A stretch of DNA of 40,478 nucleotides from an uncultured Clostridia bacterium (GTDB taxonomy: Bacteria > Bacillota > Clostridia > Oscillospirales > Ruminococcaceae): contig CANQFZ010000015.1 of the NCBI GenBank assembly GCA_947600065.1, forward strand, positions 1 to 40,478. The letters run 5' to 3'. Shown piece after piece: positions 26,873 through 34,022 of this stretch. The notes under the pieces are model-generated. The model saw nothing but the letters and a program-made list of their open reading frames with translations, made no database searches and was not told where the DNA came from. Both the position numbers and the translations under genes were made by a program. The first letter of the stretch is position 1; every line of letters begins with the position of its first letter.

Positions 26873-26900
26873 CCCTTGTGCATACACTTTGCACAAGGGG
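26873..26900 (+). promoter_or_regulatory. Hairpin covering the ymxH ribosome binding site
   Basis: CCCTTGTGCA (26873-26882) pairs perfectly with TGCACAAGGG (26890-26899). The 3' arm holds AAGGGGTG, the ribosome binding site of the gene starting at 26909. It is not followed by a T-tract, so occlusion of translation fits better than termination. Confidence 0.6.
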
Positions 26901-26908
26901 TGATTTTC

Positions 26909-27199
26909 GTGGTATACAGTTTTAATGACTTGAAGTGTAAAGAGATCATCAATGTAAAGACGGGCGCAAGGCTCGGATATCCCGACGATATAGAGTTCGA
27001 CAGCTGCACGGCAAAGATATGCAGAATGATAGTTTTCGGCAGGGCGAAGCTGTTCGGACTTCTCGGAAGAGAGGACGACCTGTATATAAAGTGGTGTGAT
27101 ATTGACGTTATAGGTGATGATACGATACTTGTTTCATGCGATGTTCCGTCAAATTGCATAAAACGCCGCGGAAAAGGTTTTGGAAGTTTGTTTAAATGA
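26909..27199 (+). CDS. YlmC/YmxH-family sporulation protein (PRC-barrel)
   Basis: A 96-residue PRC-barrel-like protein: YSFNDLKCKEIINVKTGARLGYPDDIEFD is the family hallmark, followed by MIVFGRAKLFGLLGREDDLYIKWCDIDVIGDDTILV. YlmC/YmxH proteins are found in endospore formers and are annotated as sporulation proteins; the molecular role is not known. The GTG start has AAGGGGTG 6 nt upstream, inside a hairpin. An earlier in-frame start at 26780 would translate the heptamer array and is rejected. Confidence 0.88.
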   Translation: MVYSFNDLKCKEIINVKTGARLGYPDDIEFDSCTAKICRMIVFGRAKLFGLLGREDDLYIKWCDIDVIGDDTILVSCDVPSNCIKRRGKGFGSLFK

Positions 27200-27214
27200 A
27201 CAAATAAAAAATAC

Positions 27215-27243
27215 TTGATAAATAAACAAATTTATGGTACAAT
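27215..27243 (+). promoter_or_regulatory. Sigma-A promoter of rpsB-tsf
   Basis: TTGATA (27215-27220) and TACAAT (27238-27243) with a 17-bp spacer, with TGG before the -10 (extended -10). It sits about 180 bp before rpsB. Confidence 0.8.
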
Positions 27244-27249
27244 ATTATG

Positions 27250-27400
27250 GTAATTTCGGTTGTTATAATATACCGAGAAATACACACACGCAAAAGGCTT
27301 TTTGGGTGCGGCATTGTGTGAAAAGAGCGCGGAGTGTTAGTTTTACACGGGTCCTGCAGCATAAAGCCGTTGGAAGGGCTTGTTTTGCGTGGAGGAAATT
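27250..27400 (+). promoter_or_regulatory. Structured leader of rpsB
   Basis: The leader contains a closing stem ACGCAAAA (27288-27295) with TTTTGCGT (27383-27390), inside which GGCTTT (27296-27301) can pair with AAAGCC (27363-27368). The loop between is GC-rich and could form further stems. This fits an r-protein autoregulatory site that binds S2, but I cannot assign a named RNA family. Confidence 0.55.
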
Positions 27401-27423
27401 AACCTAAACAGGAGGAAAAACAA

Positions 27424-28161
27424 ATGGCAGTAGTATCAATGAAACAGCTTCTGGAGGCAGGAGTACACTTCGGACACCTCACAAAGAGATGGAACCCGAA
27501 AATGGCTCCGTATATCTTTACCGAGAGAAACGGTATTTACATTATAGACCTTCAGAAAACAGTAAAGAAGCTCGACGAGGCTTATAACTTCATCCACGAA
27601 ACAGCGGCAAACGGCGGCGAGATACTCTTTGTAGGAACAAAGAAGCAGGCTGCGGATTCCATAAAGGAAGAAGCTACCCGCGCAGGCGCTCACTATGTAA
27701 ACGCTCGTTGGCTCGGCGGTATGATGACGAATTTCAAGACTATTCAGAGAAGAATTGCTCGTCTTGAACAGCTTCATACAATGGAAACAGACGGAACGTT
27801 CGATCTTCTTCCCAAAAAGGAAGTTATAAAGCTCAATCTTGAAATTGAAAAGCTCGAAAAGTTCCTCGGCGGTATAAAGAATATGAAGAAGCTCCCCGCG
27901 GCTCTGTTCGTTGTAGATCCGCGCAAGGAGAAAATTGCCGTAAGCGAGGCAAGAAAGCTCGGTATTCCCGTTGTGGCTATTGTAGACACAAACTGCGATC
28001 CCGATGAGATAGACTATGTTATCCCCGGAAACGACGACGCTATCCGCGCTGTAAAGCTCATTGCAGGCGCAATGGCTGACGCGATAATCGCAGGCAACCA
28101 GGGAACAACAGAAGAGCCCGCAGAAGAAAAAGACGAACAGCCCGAAGCAGAGGCTGAATAA
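27424..28161 (+). CDS. rpsB: 30S ribosomal protein S2 (uS2)
   Basis: A 245-residue S2: [32 protein letters not shown] at the start, [25 protein letters not shown] and [28 protein letters not shown]. The tail is acidic ([16 protein letters not shown]), as in many clostridia. CAGGAGGA precedes the ATG. It is cotranscribed with tsf, the universal order. Confidence 0.98.
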   Translation: MAVVSMKQLLEAGVHFGHLTKRWNPKMAPYIFTERNGIYIIDLQKTVKKLDEAYNFIHETAANGGEILFVGTKKQAADSIKEEATRAGAHYVNARWLGGMMTNFKTIQRRIARLEQLHTMETDGTFDLLPKKEVIKLNLEIEKLEKFLGGIKNMKKLPAALFVVDPRKEKIAVSEARKLGIPVVAIVDTNCDPDEIDYVIPGNDDAIRAVKLIAGAMADAIIAGNQGTTEEPAEEKDEQPEAEAE

Positions 28162-28200
28162 TTTGAGCGGTGCGGATAAATACAGAGGAGAATGAATAAT

Positions 28201-29109
28201 ATGGCTAATATTACACCAAAGGACGTAAAAGAGCTGCGCGATATGACAGGCTGCGGTATGATGGACTGCAAGAGAGCGCTTGAGGACGCAAACGGCGACC
28301 GCGACGAGGCTGTAAAGATCCTTCGTGAAAAGGGTCTTGCAAAGGCAGCTAAAAAGGCGGGAAGAATTGCCGCAGAGGGCGTTGTAAAGACGCTTGTAAA
28401 GGGCGACAAGGGCATTATCGCCGAGATAAACTGTGAAACAGACTTCTGCGCTAAGTCGGAAAAGTTCTTAGAGCTCGTTGAGGACATCGCGAACACCATA
28501 CTCGAAAGCGACGCTGAAACTCCCGAGGCTCTTATGAGCTGCAAGGTAGCAGGTGCAGAAGAAACAGTTGAGGCTTATCTTACAAATAAGATTGCGACCA
28601 TCGGCGAGAATATAAAGATTCGCCGCTTTGCTAAAATGCAGGGCGAGCTTACGGGATATATGCATGACGGCGGCAGAATAGGAACGCTTCTCAGAATATC
28701 TACCGATAAGCCCGACAGCGCGGAAGTAAAGGAGTGCGCAAAGAACGCCGCTCTCCAGGTAACTGCTCTTAACGCTCAGTATATCAGCAGAGATACCGTT
28801 CCCGCTGATGTTCTTGCAAACGAAAAGGAAGTACAGACAAAGCTTGTTGAGCAGGAAGGAAAGCCTGCAAACGTAGCCGAAAAGATAGTAGAAGGACGTA
28901 TCAGAAAGTTCTACGAGGACGTTTGCCTGCTTGACCAGAAGTATTTCAAGGACGATTCGATGAATGTCGGAAAGTATATAGACAGCGTTGCAAAGGCTCA
29001 GGGCTGCTCAATAAAGGTCGAGGAGTTTATCCGTTTTGAGCGCGGCGAGGGCATTGAGAAAAAGGCTGACGATTTCGCGGCAGAAGTTGCACAGCTTGCA
29101 GGAAACTGA
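28201..29109 (+). CDS. tsf: Elongation factor Ts
   Basis: Nucleotide exchange factor for EF-Tu. The 302-residue protein begins MANITPKDVKELRDMTGCGMMDCKRALEDANGD and keeps the second signature GIIAEINCETDFCAKSEKF. I choose ATG 28201: AGAGGAG (28183-28189) lies 11 nt upstream, while an earlier in-frame ATG at 28192 is only 2 nt from it. The gene ends 21 bp before a strong terminator hairpin. Confidence 0.97.
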   Translation: MANITPKDVKELRDMTGCGMMDCKRALEDANGDRDEAVKILREKGLAKAAKKAGRIAAEGVVKTLVKGDKGIIAEINCETDFCAKSEKFLELVEDIANTILESDAETPEALMSCKVAGAEETVEAYLTNKIATIGENIKIRRFAKMQGELTGYMHDGGRIGTLLRISTDKPDSAEVKECAKNAALQVTALNAQYISRDTVPADVLANEKEVQTKLVEQEGKPANVAEKIVEGRIRKFYEDVCLLDQKYFKDDSMNVGKYIDSVAKAQGCSIKVEEFIRFERGEGIEKKADDFAAEVAQLAGN

Positions 29110-29130
29110 TTTAATCAAAAAAAAGATATT

Positions 29131-29167
29131 CGGCTCTCCGAAAAAAAGGAGAGCCGTTAATTTTTTT
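29131..29167. terminator. Bidirectional terminator between tsf and spoIIID
   Basis: CGGCTCTCC (29131-29139) pairs with GGAGAGCCG (29148-29156). On the plus strand TTAATTTTTTT follows. On the minus strand the same stem is followed by AATATC and eight T's, so it can also end spoIIID transcription. Confidence 0.88.
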
Positions 29168-29237
29168 AAGAATTTCGGGCAGACAACAAGAGTTCCCCGA
29201 AATTCTTACCTCTTACATCTTATCTCTAACCTCTAAA
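29168..29237. repeat. 12-bp inverted repeat plus five-unit heptamer array
   Basis: AAGAATTTCGGG (29168-29179) is perfectly repeated in inverted form at 29196-29207. Overlapping and following it are five in-phase heptamers (29203-29237): TTCTTAC, CTCTTAC, ATCTTAT, CTCTAAC and CTCTAAA. The last four units nearly match the array at 38810-38837. Confidence 0.7.
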
Positions 29238-29260
29238 AGGGCGAGCCGTTCTTTTATGTA

Positions 29261-29533
29261 TTATGCCGTTCTTGATTTTAGCTCCTTATACTTTCTTTTT
29301 GTCGCTTCTCCTCCGCGTATATGGCGTTCCTGTTTGTTTTTGTTGAGGACAGCTTTTACTTTTTCATAAAGCGCTTTGTTTACTTTTGGGAGTTTGGAGG
29401 TAATGTCCTGATGAACCGTGCTTTTGCTGATCCCGAATTGTTTTGCGGTACTTCTGACGGTTGCGTTTTTTTCGACAATATATGTTCCGAGTACGACACA
29501 CCTTTCGTCATTTCCTTCGTTTATCATTTTCAA
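29261..29533 (-). CDS. spoIIID: Sporulation transcription factor SpoIIID
   Basis: A 90-residue helix-turn-helix protein: CVVLGTYIVEKNATVRSTAKQFGISKSTVHQDITSKLPKVN, then VLNKNKQERHIRGGEATKRKY, matching SpoIIID over its whole length. SpoIIID regulates mother-cell genes with sigma-E during sporulation. The TTG at 29533 lies 10 nt after AAAGGGG; an ATG at 29527 is the alternative. It converges on tsf and diverges from the PLP gene at 29685. I could not recognise a sigma-E promoter with confidence. Confidence 0.93.
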   Translation of the reverse strand: MKMINEGNDERCVVLGTYIVEKNATVRSTAKQFGISKSTVHQDITSKLPKVNKALYEKVKAVLNKNKQERHIRGGEATKRKYKELKSRTA

Positions 29534-29615
29534 CGAAATTCAACCCCTTTCAAACTGTATAGCACTAAATTTTATGTCCTTTGTGACAGGATTATGATTG
29601 CGGACAAATTCACTA

Positions 29616-29644
29616 TTGACTTTTAGGGAGAAAAACGTTATAAT
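29616..29644 (+). promoter_or_regulatory. Sigma-A promoter of the PLP enzyme operon
   Basis: TTGACT (29616-29621) and TATAAT (29639-29644) with a 17-bp spacer, 40 bp before the start at 29685. Confidence 0.88.
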
Positions 29645-29684
29645 TTAAAAGGCGGAGTATTTTTAGCAGACAGAGGAGAATAAA

Positions 29685-30935
29685 ATGATATTTGAATTTA
29701 GTCCCGAACTTATAGAAGCGGAGCTTTCGGCTCTCGAAAAATGTAAGGAGCAGTTTGAAAAGCTCGACAGACTTTGCGAGCAAAACGGTGAAAGGGTTTT
29801 AAAGGCGTTTATCGACAACAGGATAAGCGAAATGCACCTAAAAGGCACAACAGGCTATGGCTATGACGACAGCGGCAGAGATAAGCTCGACGCGGTATTC
29901 GCTCAAGTTTTGGGCGCAGAAGACGCGCTTGTACGCCACAATTTCGTAAACGGCACTCACGCAATAGTAACCGCGCTGTTTGGTGTTCTTAGAGCGGGCG
30001 ACAGGATATTGTTTACGACCTCAAAGCCCTATGATACCGTTTGCGACGCAGTTTTCGGAGAGAACATCGGCTCTATCAAAGATTACGGAATAACGGCGGA
30101 GGTAGTAGAGCTTACAGAGCAGGGATTGCCCGATCTTGAAAAAATATCCGAGCGAGCAAAAGGCTGTAAAGCGGCTTTTATCCAGCGTTCGAGGGGATAT
30201 TCGCTTCGTCCGTCATACGACATTGAAACAATAGGAAAGATAATTTCCGCTGTCAAGAATAATAATCCCGACTGCATAGTAATAGTTGACAATTGTTACG
30301 GTGAGCTTGTCGAGGATAAAGAGCCGACAGCGGTAGGCGCTGACCTTATTATCGGAAGCCTTATAAAGAACTTGGGCGGCGGTATTGCCGAAACAGGAGG
30401 TTATATCGCGGGAAGGGCAGACCTTATCGAAAAATGCGCCTACAGGCTTACAACGCCGGGAGCAGGCAAAGAGGTCGGCTGTACTTTAAATCAGCTAAGA
30501 GGAATGTATATGGGGCTTTTCCGCGCACCCGAAGCGGTCTGCGGAGCGCTTAAAACGTCCGTTTTTGCGACCTCGCTGTTCGACGAGCTGGGGTATGAAG
30601 CATTCCCGAAATATGACGAAAAACGGACGGACATAATCGCGGCAATAAAACTGAACGGTGCAAAAGAATTGTGCGCGTTCTGCGAGGGTATACAAAGCGG
30701 ATCTCCTATAGACAGCGGCGTTACACCCGAACCGTGGGATATGCCAGGCTATGACAGCAAAGTCATTATGGCGGCAGGCGCGTTTACAATGGGCGCTTCG
30801 ATAGAAATTTCCGCCGACGCACCATTGAGAGAACCTTATGCGGTGTGGGTTCAAGGCGGACTTACCTTTGCGAGCGGAAAAATAGCGATAATGAAAGCCG
30901 CCGAGCGCGTTCTGAGGGACAGAGAAAATGGTTAG
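29685..30935 (+). CDS. Methionine gamma-lyase-like PLP protein (YnbB/aluminium resistance family)
   Basis: A 416-residue fold-type I PLP protein: HLKGTTGYGYDDSGRDKLDAVFAQVLGAEDALVRHNFVNGTHAI, IVDNCYGELVEDKEP, and the PLP lysine K228 in GSLIKNLGGGIAETGGYI. This matches the family annotated as aluminium resistance or methionine gamma-lyase family protein; the true substrate is uncertain. AGAGGAG precedes the ATG. It heads a plus-strand unit with the next gene, yicC and DUF5662. Confidence 0.88.
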   Translation: MIFEFSPELIEAELSALEKCKEQFEKLDRLCEQNGERVLKAFIDNRISEMHLKGTTGYGYDDSGRDKLDAVFAQVLGAEDALVRHNFVNGTHAIVTALFGVLRAGDRILFTTSKPYDTVCDAVFGENIGSIKDYGITAEVVELTEQGLPDLEKISERAKGCKAAFIQRSRGYSLRPSYDIETIGKIISAVKNNNPDCIVIVDNCYGELVEDKEPTAVGADLIIGSLIKNLGGGIAETGGYIAGRADLIEKCAYRLTTPGAGKEVGCTLNQLRGMYMGLFRAPEAVCGALKTSVFATSLFDELGYEAFPKYDEKRTDIIAAIKLNGAKELCAFCEGIQSGSPIDSGVTPEPWDMPGYDSKVIMAAGAFTMGASIEISADAPLREPYAVWVQGGLTFASGKIAIMKAAERVLRDRENG

Positions 30936-31473
30936 AAAAATGATGGTGGTCTCGGCAATAACCCTTGTGCTTATGATGGTTTTCTGGGGAATATTTATTT
31001 CGAGCGAAAAGCGTGTCTTCTACATTCTCGGGATAATTTCACTTACGGTATGTTATCAATTCTGTGAAAGGCTCGTTATTGGCGGGCTTATCGACTACAA
31101 TATGAAAAACCGCTTTGATCACAATAAAGAATGGTTCTCGGAAAAAAGCTTTGAAAAGAATTTATACAAGAAACTGCGCGTAAAGAAATGGAAGGATAAT
31201 TTCCCGACAGCAGACGAAGAACTTTTTTCGCTAAAAACTCACACGGCAGAGGAAATAATTATGGCGGGCTGTCAGTCGGAAATTGTGCATTGGCTTTGCG
31301 CGGCGGCAGGATTTCTGACATTGTTTCTTATAATTCCATTCGGGGAATGGTATATATTTCTGATAATCTCGGTATTTGCCGCAGTCTATGATATGGCGTT
31401 TGTGATAACTCACCGCTACAACCGCCCGCGGCTTTTGAAAACGCTAAAACGTCTGAATGAAAAGGAGAATTAA
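30928..31473 (+). CDS. CrtO-like membrane protein (glycosyl-diaponeurosporenoate acyltransferase-like)
   Basis: A 181-residue membrane protein with hydrophobic segments near residues 5-25, 31-50 and 118-160. The motifs NRFDHNKEWFSEKSFEKNLYKKLRVKKWKDNFPT, SEIVHWL and ending HRYNRPRLLKTLKRL resemble the CrtO acyltransferase family of staphyloxanthin synthesis. No other carotenoid gene is near, so the family likeness should not be read as that function. The start overlaps the previous gene by 8 bp. Confidence 0.6.
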   Translation: MVRKMMVVSAITLVLMMVFWGIFISSEKRVFYILGIISLTVCYQFCERLVIGGLIDYNMKNRFDHNKEWFSEKSFEKNLYKKLRVKKWKDNFPTADEELFSLKTHTAEEIIMAGCQSEIVHWLCAAAGFLTLFLIIPFGEWYIFLIISVFAAVYDMAFVITHRYNRPRLLKTLKRLNEKEN

Positions 31474-31474
31474 A

Positions 31475-32353
31475 ATGATAAAGAGCATGACAGGATTTGG
31501 CAGGGGAAACGCCGTGCTTAACGGCAGAGATATTACCGTGGAAATAAAAGCGGTAAACCACCGTTATTATGAGCTTACCTGCAAGCTCCCGAGAAGTATG
31601 AACTACTGCGAGGAGCGCCTTAAAACGCTTTTAAACGGCAGGATAACGCGCGGAAAGACGGAGCTTTCCGTTCAGATACAAAGCGTAGGAGAAGTGTCCG
31701 AGCAGATAGCCGTAAACAAGGACATTGTGCGCCAGTATATAGAAGCCCTGCGCGGGATAAAAGACGAGCTTGGTCTTTTGGACGACCTTACATTGTCGAA
31801 TGTTATGCGTATTCCCGACGCATTTACGGTTGTAAAGGCTGAAACCGACGAAGAACAGCTATGGGAGGATTTAAAAACAGTGACCGAAACTGCCCTTACT
31901 AATTTTGTCAAAATGCGCGAAAACGAGGGCAATCGAATGAAAGCGGATTTGCTTCAAAGACTTTCGACAATTGAAAAGTGGGTGGATATAATAGACGAGC
32001 GTTCGCCGAAAATTGTCGAAGATTACAGAAAGCGTCTTTATGACAGAATGACCGAGGTCTTGCAGGGAAAGGAAATAGACGAGAGCAGGATACTTCTTGA
32101 GGCGGGAATATTTGCCGATAAAACCGCCGTAAGCGAAGAAACGGTTAGGCTAAGGTCGCATATCGCGCAGTTCCGTGAAATGCTCGAAAGCGGCGAGCCT
32201 GTCGGAAGAAAGCTCGATTTCCTTGTTCAGGAAATGAACCGCGAAACAAACACCATAGGCTCAAAGGTCCAGGATATAGAAGTAACGAAAATCGTCGTAG
32301 ACCAGAAAAGCGAGATAGAGAAAATAAGAGAGCAGATACAGAATATAGAATAA
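31475..32353 (+). CDS. yicC: YicC-family endoribonuclease
   Basis: A 292-residue protein: MIKSMTGFGRGNAVLNGRDITVEIKAVNHRYYELTCKLPRSM at the start and the C-terminal DUF1732 part LEAGIFADKTAVSEETVRLRSHIAQF...REMLESGEPVGRKLDFLVQEMNRETNTIGSK. YicC/YloC proteins are endoribonucleases involved in RNA turnover. ATG 31475 has AAAGGAG upstream. In B. subtilis yloC precedes the remA-gmk-rpoZ cluster; here a DUF5662 gene follows instead. Confidence 0.93.
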   Translation: MIKSMTGFGRGNAVLNGRDITVEIKAVNHRYYELTCKLPRSMNYCEERLKTLLNGRITRGKTELSVQIQSVGEVSEQIAVNKDIVRQYIEALRGIKDELGLLDDLTLSNVMRIPDAFTVVKAETDEEQLWEDLKTVTETALTNFVKMRENEGNRMKADLLQRLSTIEKWVDIIDERSPKIVEDYRKRLYDRMTEVLQGKEIDESRILLEAGIFADKTAVSEETVRLRSHIAQFREMLESGEPVGRKLDFLVQEMNRETNTIGSKVQDIEVTKIVVDQKSEIEKIREQIQNIE

Positions 32354-32378
32354 CAGATATTAAGACGGGGAGAAAATT

Positions 32379-32924
32379 ATGTCGTTTCGCGGCGCACTCA
32401 TTCATTTTAAAACAATAACAAAACACCGTCATAAGGTCATAGCTCATTGTGCCAAGGCGGGGATTTTAGGACAGGGATTATTGCACGATCTGTCAAAATA
32501 TTCCCCGACCGAATTTATTCCGGGCGCAAAATTCTCCACGGGAAAACGCAGCCCGAACGAGGGCGAGCGTGAGGCTTACGGCTATTCAAAAGCATGGCTT
32601 CATCACAAAGGCAGAAACCGCCACCATTTTGAATATTGGACGGACTACGATCCGAAAACAAAGTTGATGTCGCCTGTAAAAATGCCGCTTAAATACGTTG
32701 CGGAGATGTTCTGCGACAGAGTAGCCGCAAGCAAGATCTACCGAGGAAAAGACTATAAAGACAGCGACCCGCTCGATTATTTCGCACAAGCAAAGAACAA
32801 ACGCATTATCCATCCCGAAACGTCGGCTTTTCTCGAAATGCTTTTGAAAATGCTTGTCGAAAAGGGAGAGGACGAAACGTTTAAGTTTTTAAAGGATTAT
32901 CTTAAACACAATAAGGATTATTAA
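32379..32924 (+). CDS. DUF5662 family protein
   Basis: A 181-residue protein with an HD-like arrangement: HFKTITKHRHKVIAHCAKAGILGQGLLHDLSKYSPTEF, then WLHHKGRNRHHFEYW. These histidines and aspartates look like metal ligands of an HD-type hydrolase, but the family has no known function. ACGGGGAGA precedes the ATG. It is the last gene of the unit and is followed by a terminator. Confidence 0.8.
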   Translation: MSFRGALIHFKTITKHRHKVIAHCAKAGILGQGLLHDLSKYSPTEFIPGAKFSTGKRSPNEGEREAYGYSKAWLHHKGRNRHHFEYWTDYDPKTKLMSPVKMPLKYVAEMFCDRVAASKIYRGKDYKDSDPLDYFAQAKNKRIIHPETSAFLEMLLKMLVEKGEDETFKFLKDYLKHNKDY

Positions 32925-32928
32925 ACAT

Positions 32929-32960
32929 AAACCCGCGTTCCTTTTCAGAACGCGGGTTTT
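32929..32960 (+). terminator. Terminator after DUF5662 gene
   Basis: AAACCCGCGTTC (32929-32940) pairs with GAACGCGGGTTT (32948-32959), 12 bp, loop of 7, ending in four T's. The long hairpin repeat at 32961 begins directly after it. Confidence 0.8.
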
Positions 32961-33065
32961 CAGACTGTATATAAAGCCCCATCTGCTGTGTCAGCGGCAC
33001 TGCGGCAGGCACAAAGCCTAGCCGCAGCACCGCTTCCTTGCATCTGGGGCTTTCTCTACAGTCTG
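32961..33065. repeat. 105-bp long-hairpin intergenic element
   Basis: The element begins CAGACTGTA and ends TACAGTCTG. Nested pairs follow: AAAGCCCC (32973-32980) with GGGGCTTT (33046-33053); AGCGG (32993-32997) with CCGCT (33030-33034); CTGCGGC (33000-33006) with GCCGCAG (33021-33027); AGGC (33007-33010) with GCCT (33016-33019). Its first 36 bases match 38743-38778 at 29 of 36 positions. It lies between convergent genes. No direct repeats flank it. Confidence 0.75.
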
Positions 33066-33095
33066 AAGTTTGCCTTTTTTTATACAGTGTGTGGA

Positions 33096-33719
33096 TTATT
33101 TTTCCCTATACATAGAATTGAATATCGGTCTTAATTTCTTGTAGAGCAGAACCGATAATATTGCCGCGATTAGACCTTTTACAAACGTAAACGGAACATT
33201 GAATATAAGCAGACATTCAGCGAGCGTATCCACATTCGGATTTATCTTCTGATACTCTGAGACAATAGCCTCTATCGGCATACCTATGTTTGAATAAAGC
33301 GGATAAATGAGGAAATAATTCGACACAAATCCTCCAAGCAAAGTCATTGTAATCACGCCGACTATACAGCCGATAACCGCACGGCTGAATTGTTTTTGCC
33401 TGTGCGAAATTAGTCCTGCGGGAACAACAAGCGCTATGCCGAGGATAAAGTTTGAAAGCTCGCCGATGCACGCCGTTTTTGTTGTAAAACAGCCTATTAC
33501 GTTTTTTATCAGGCACACGAAAAATCCCGAAACAGGTCCCATTGTTAGCGTCGCCAGGACTGCGGGAGCGTCCGAAAAGTCGAACGTTATAAAGCTCGGC
33601 ATTATCGGTATCTTGAACGTTAACGTTTCCGCAAGCACTATCGAAAGTGCCGCCATTAGCGCGGTGAATACCAGTTTCCTGACATCGATCCGCTTTCCTT
33701 GTTTTGCTGTGTTTTCCAT
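33096..33719 (-). CDS. ribU: Riboflavin ECF transporter substrate-binding subunit RibU
   Basis: A 207-residue, strongly hydrophobic S-component: KLVFTALMAALSIVLAETLTFKIPIMPSFITFDFSDAPAVLATLTMGPVSGFFVCLIKN is the RibU signature. About six membrane segments follow. It imports riboflavin with the shared EcfA/A'/T module, not encoded here. The ATG at 33719 has AAAGGAC upstream; a longer reading to 33800 runs through the terminator and is rejected. It is controlled by the FMN riboswitch at 33822-33938. Confidence 0.93.
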   Translation of the reverse strand: MENTAKQGKRIDVRKLVFTALMAALSIVLAETLTFKIPIMPSFITFDFSDAPAVLATLTMGPVSGFFVCLIKNVIGCFTTKTACIGELSNFILGIALVVPAGLISHRQKQFSRAVIGCIVGVITMTLLGGFVSNYFLIYPLYSNIGMPIEAIVSEYQKINPNVDTLAECLLIFNVPFTFVKGLIAAILSVLLYKKLRPIFNSMYREK

Positions 33720-33755
33720 AAAAAGTCCTTTCCTCAGGGTATGACTTTTTCTGAA

Positions 33756-33794
33756 CAAAAATCCCGATTTTCGGACAACAATCCAAAAATCGGG
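33756..33794 (-). terminator. Riboswitch-linked terminator before ribU
   Basis: On the minus strand CCCGATTTT (33794-33786) pairs with AAAATCGGG (33771-33763), followed by ATTTTTG. It lies between the FMN riboswitch and the ribU ribosome binding site, the expected off-switch when FMN is bound. Confidence 0.85.
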
Positions 33795-33821
33795 GCGCAA
33801 ATATGTGACTATTTGTGTTCT

Positions 33822-33938
33822 GTTCTTTCATCCGGACTATACCGTCGGTATCGGAATTTCACCGATTCGGCAGCCGTTTTGTTTAACGGCTGTTCGCGGA
33901 CTATACCGCCGGTGAGGAATTGCACCTCGCCCCGAAAC
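33822..33938 (-). promoter_or_regulatory. FMN riboswitch (RFN element)
   Basis: On the minus strand the RFN conserved blocks are seen in order: TTCGGGGCGAGGTG, ATTCCTCACCGGCGGTATAG, a variable hairpin AGCCGTTAAACAAAACGGCT, ATCGGTGAAATTCCGA, ACCGACGGTATAGTC and CGGATGAAAG. The aptamer senses FMN and controls ribU. The rest of the 303 bp between ribU and the kinase gene holds its promoter and the terminator. Confidence 0.96.
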
Positions 33939-33972
33939 AGATTAAAATTTATTTGTGATTTCTCACATCTAC

Positions 33973-34001
33973 ATTATATTACACTTTGTATGATTTGTCA
34001 A
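33973..34001 (-). promoter_or_regulatory. Sigma-A promoter of the FMN riboswitch and ribU
   Basis: On the minus strand TTGACA (34001-33996) and TATAAT (33978-33973) are spaced 17 bp, 35 bp upstream of the aptamer. Confidence 0.9.
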
Positions 34002-34022
34002 TAGCTTTTTTTATTTTAATTT

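Noticed and set aside
29534-29600. Sigma-E promoter for spoIIID
   Set aside because: TATACAGT resembles the sigma-E -10, but no matching -35 stands at the right distance.
29321-29626. Plus-strand ORF opposite spoIIID
   Set aside because: It is the shadow of spoIIID, has no ribosome binding site and no recognisable domain.
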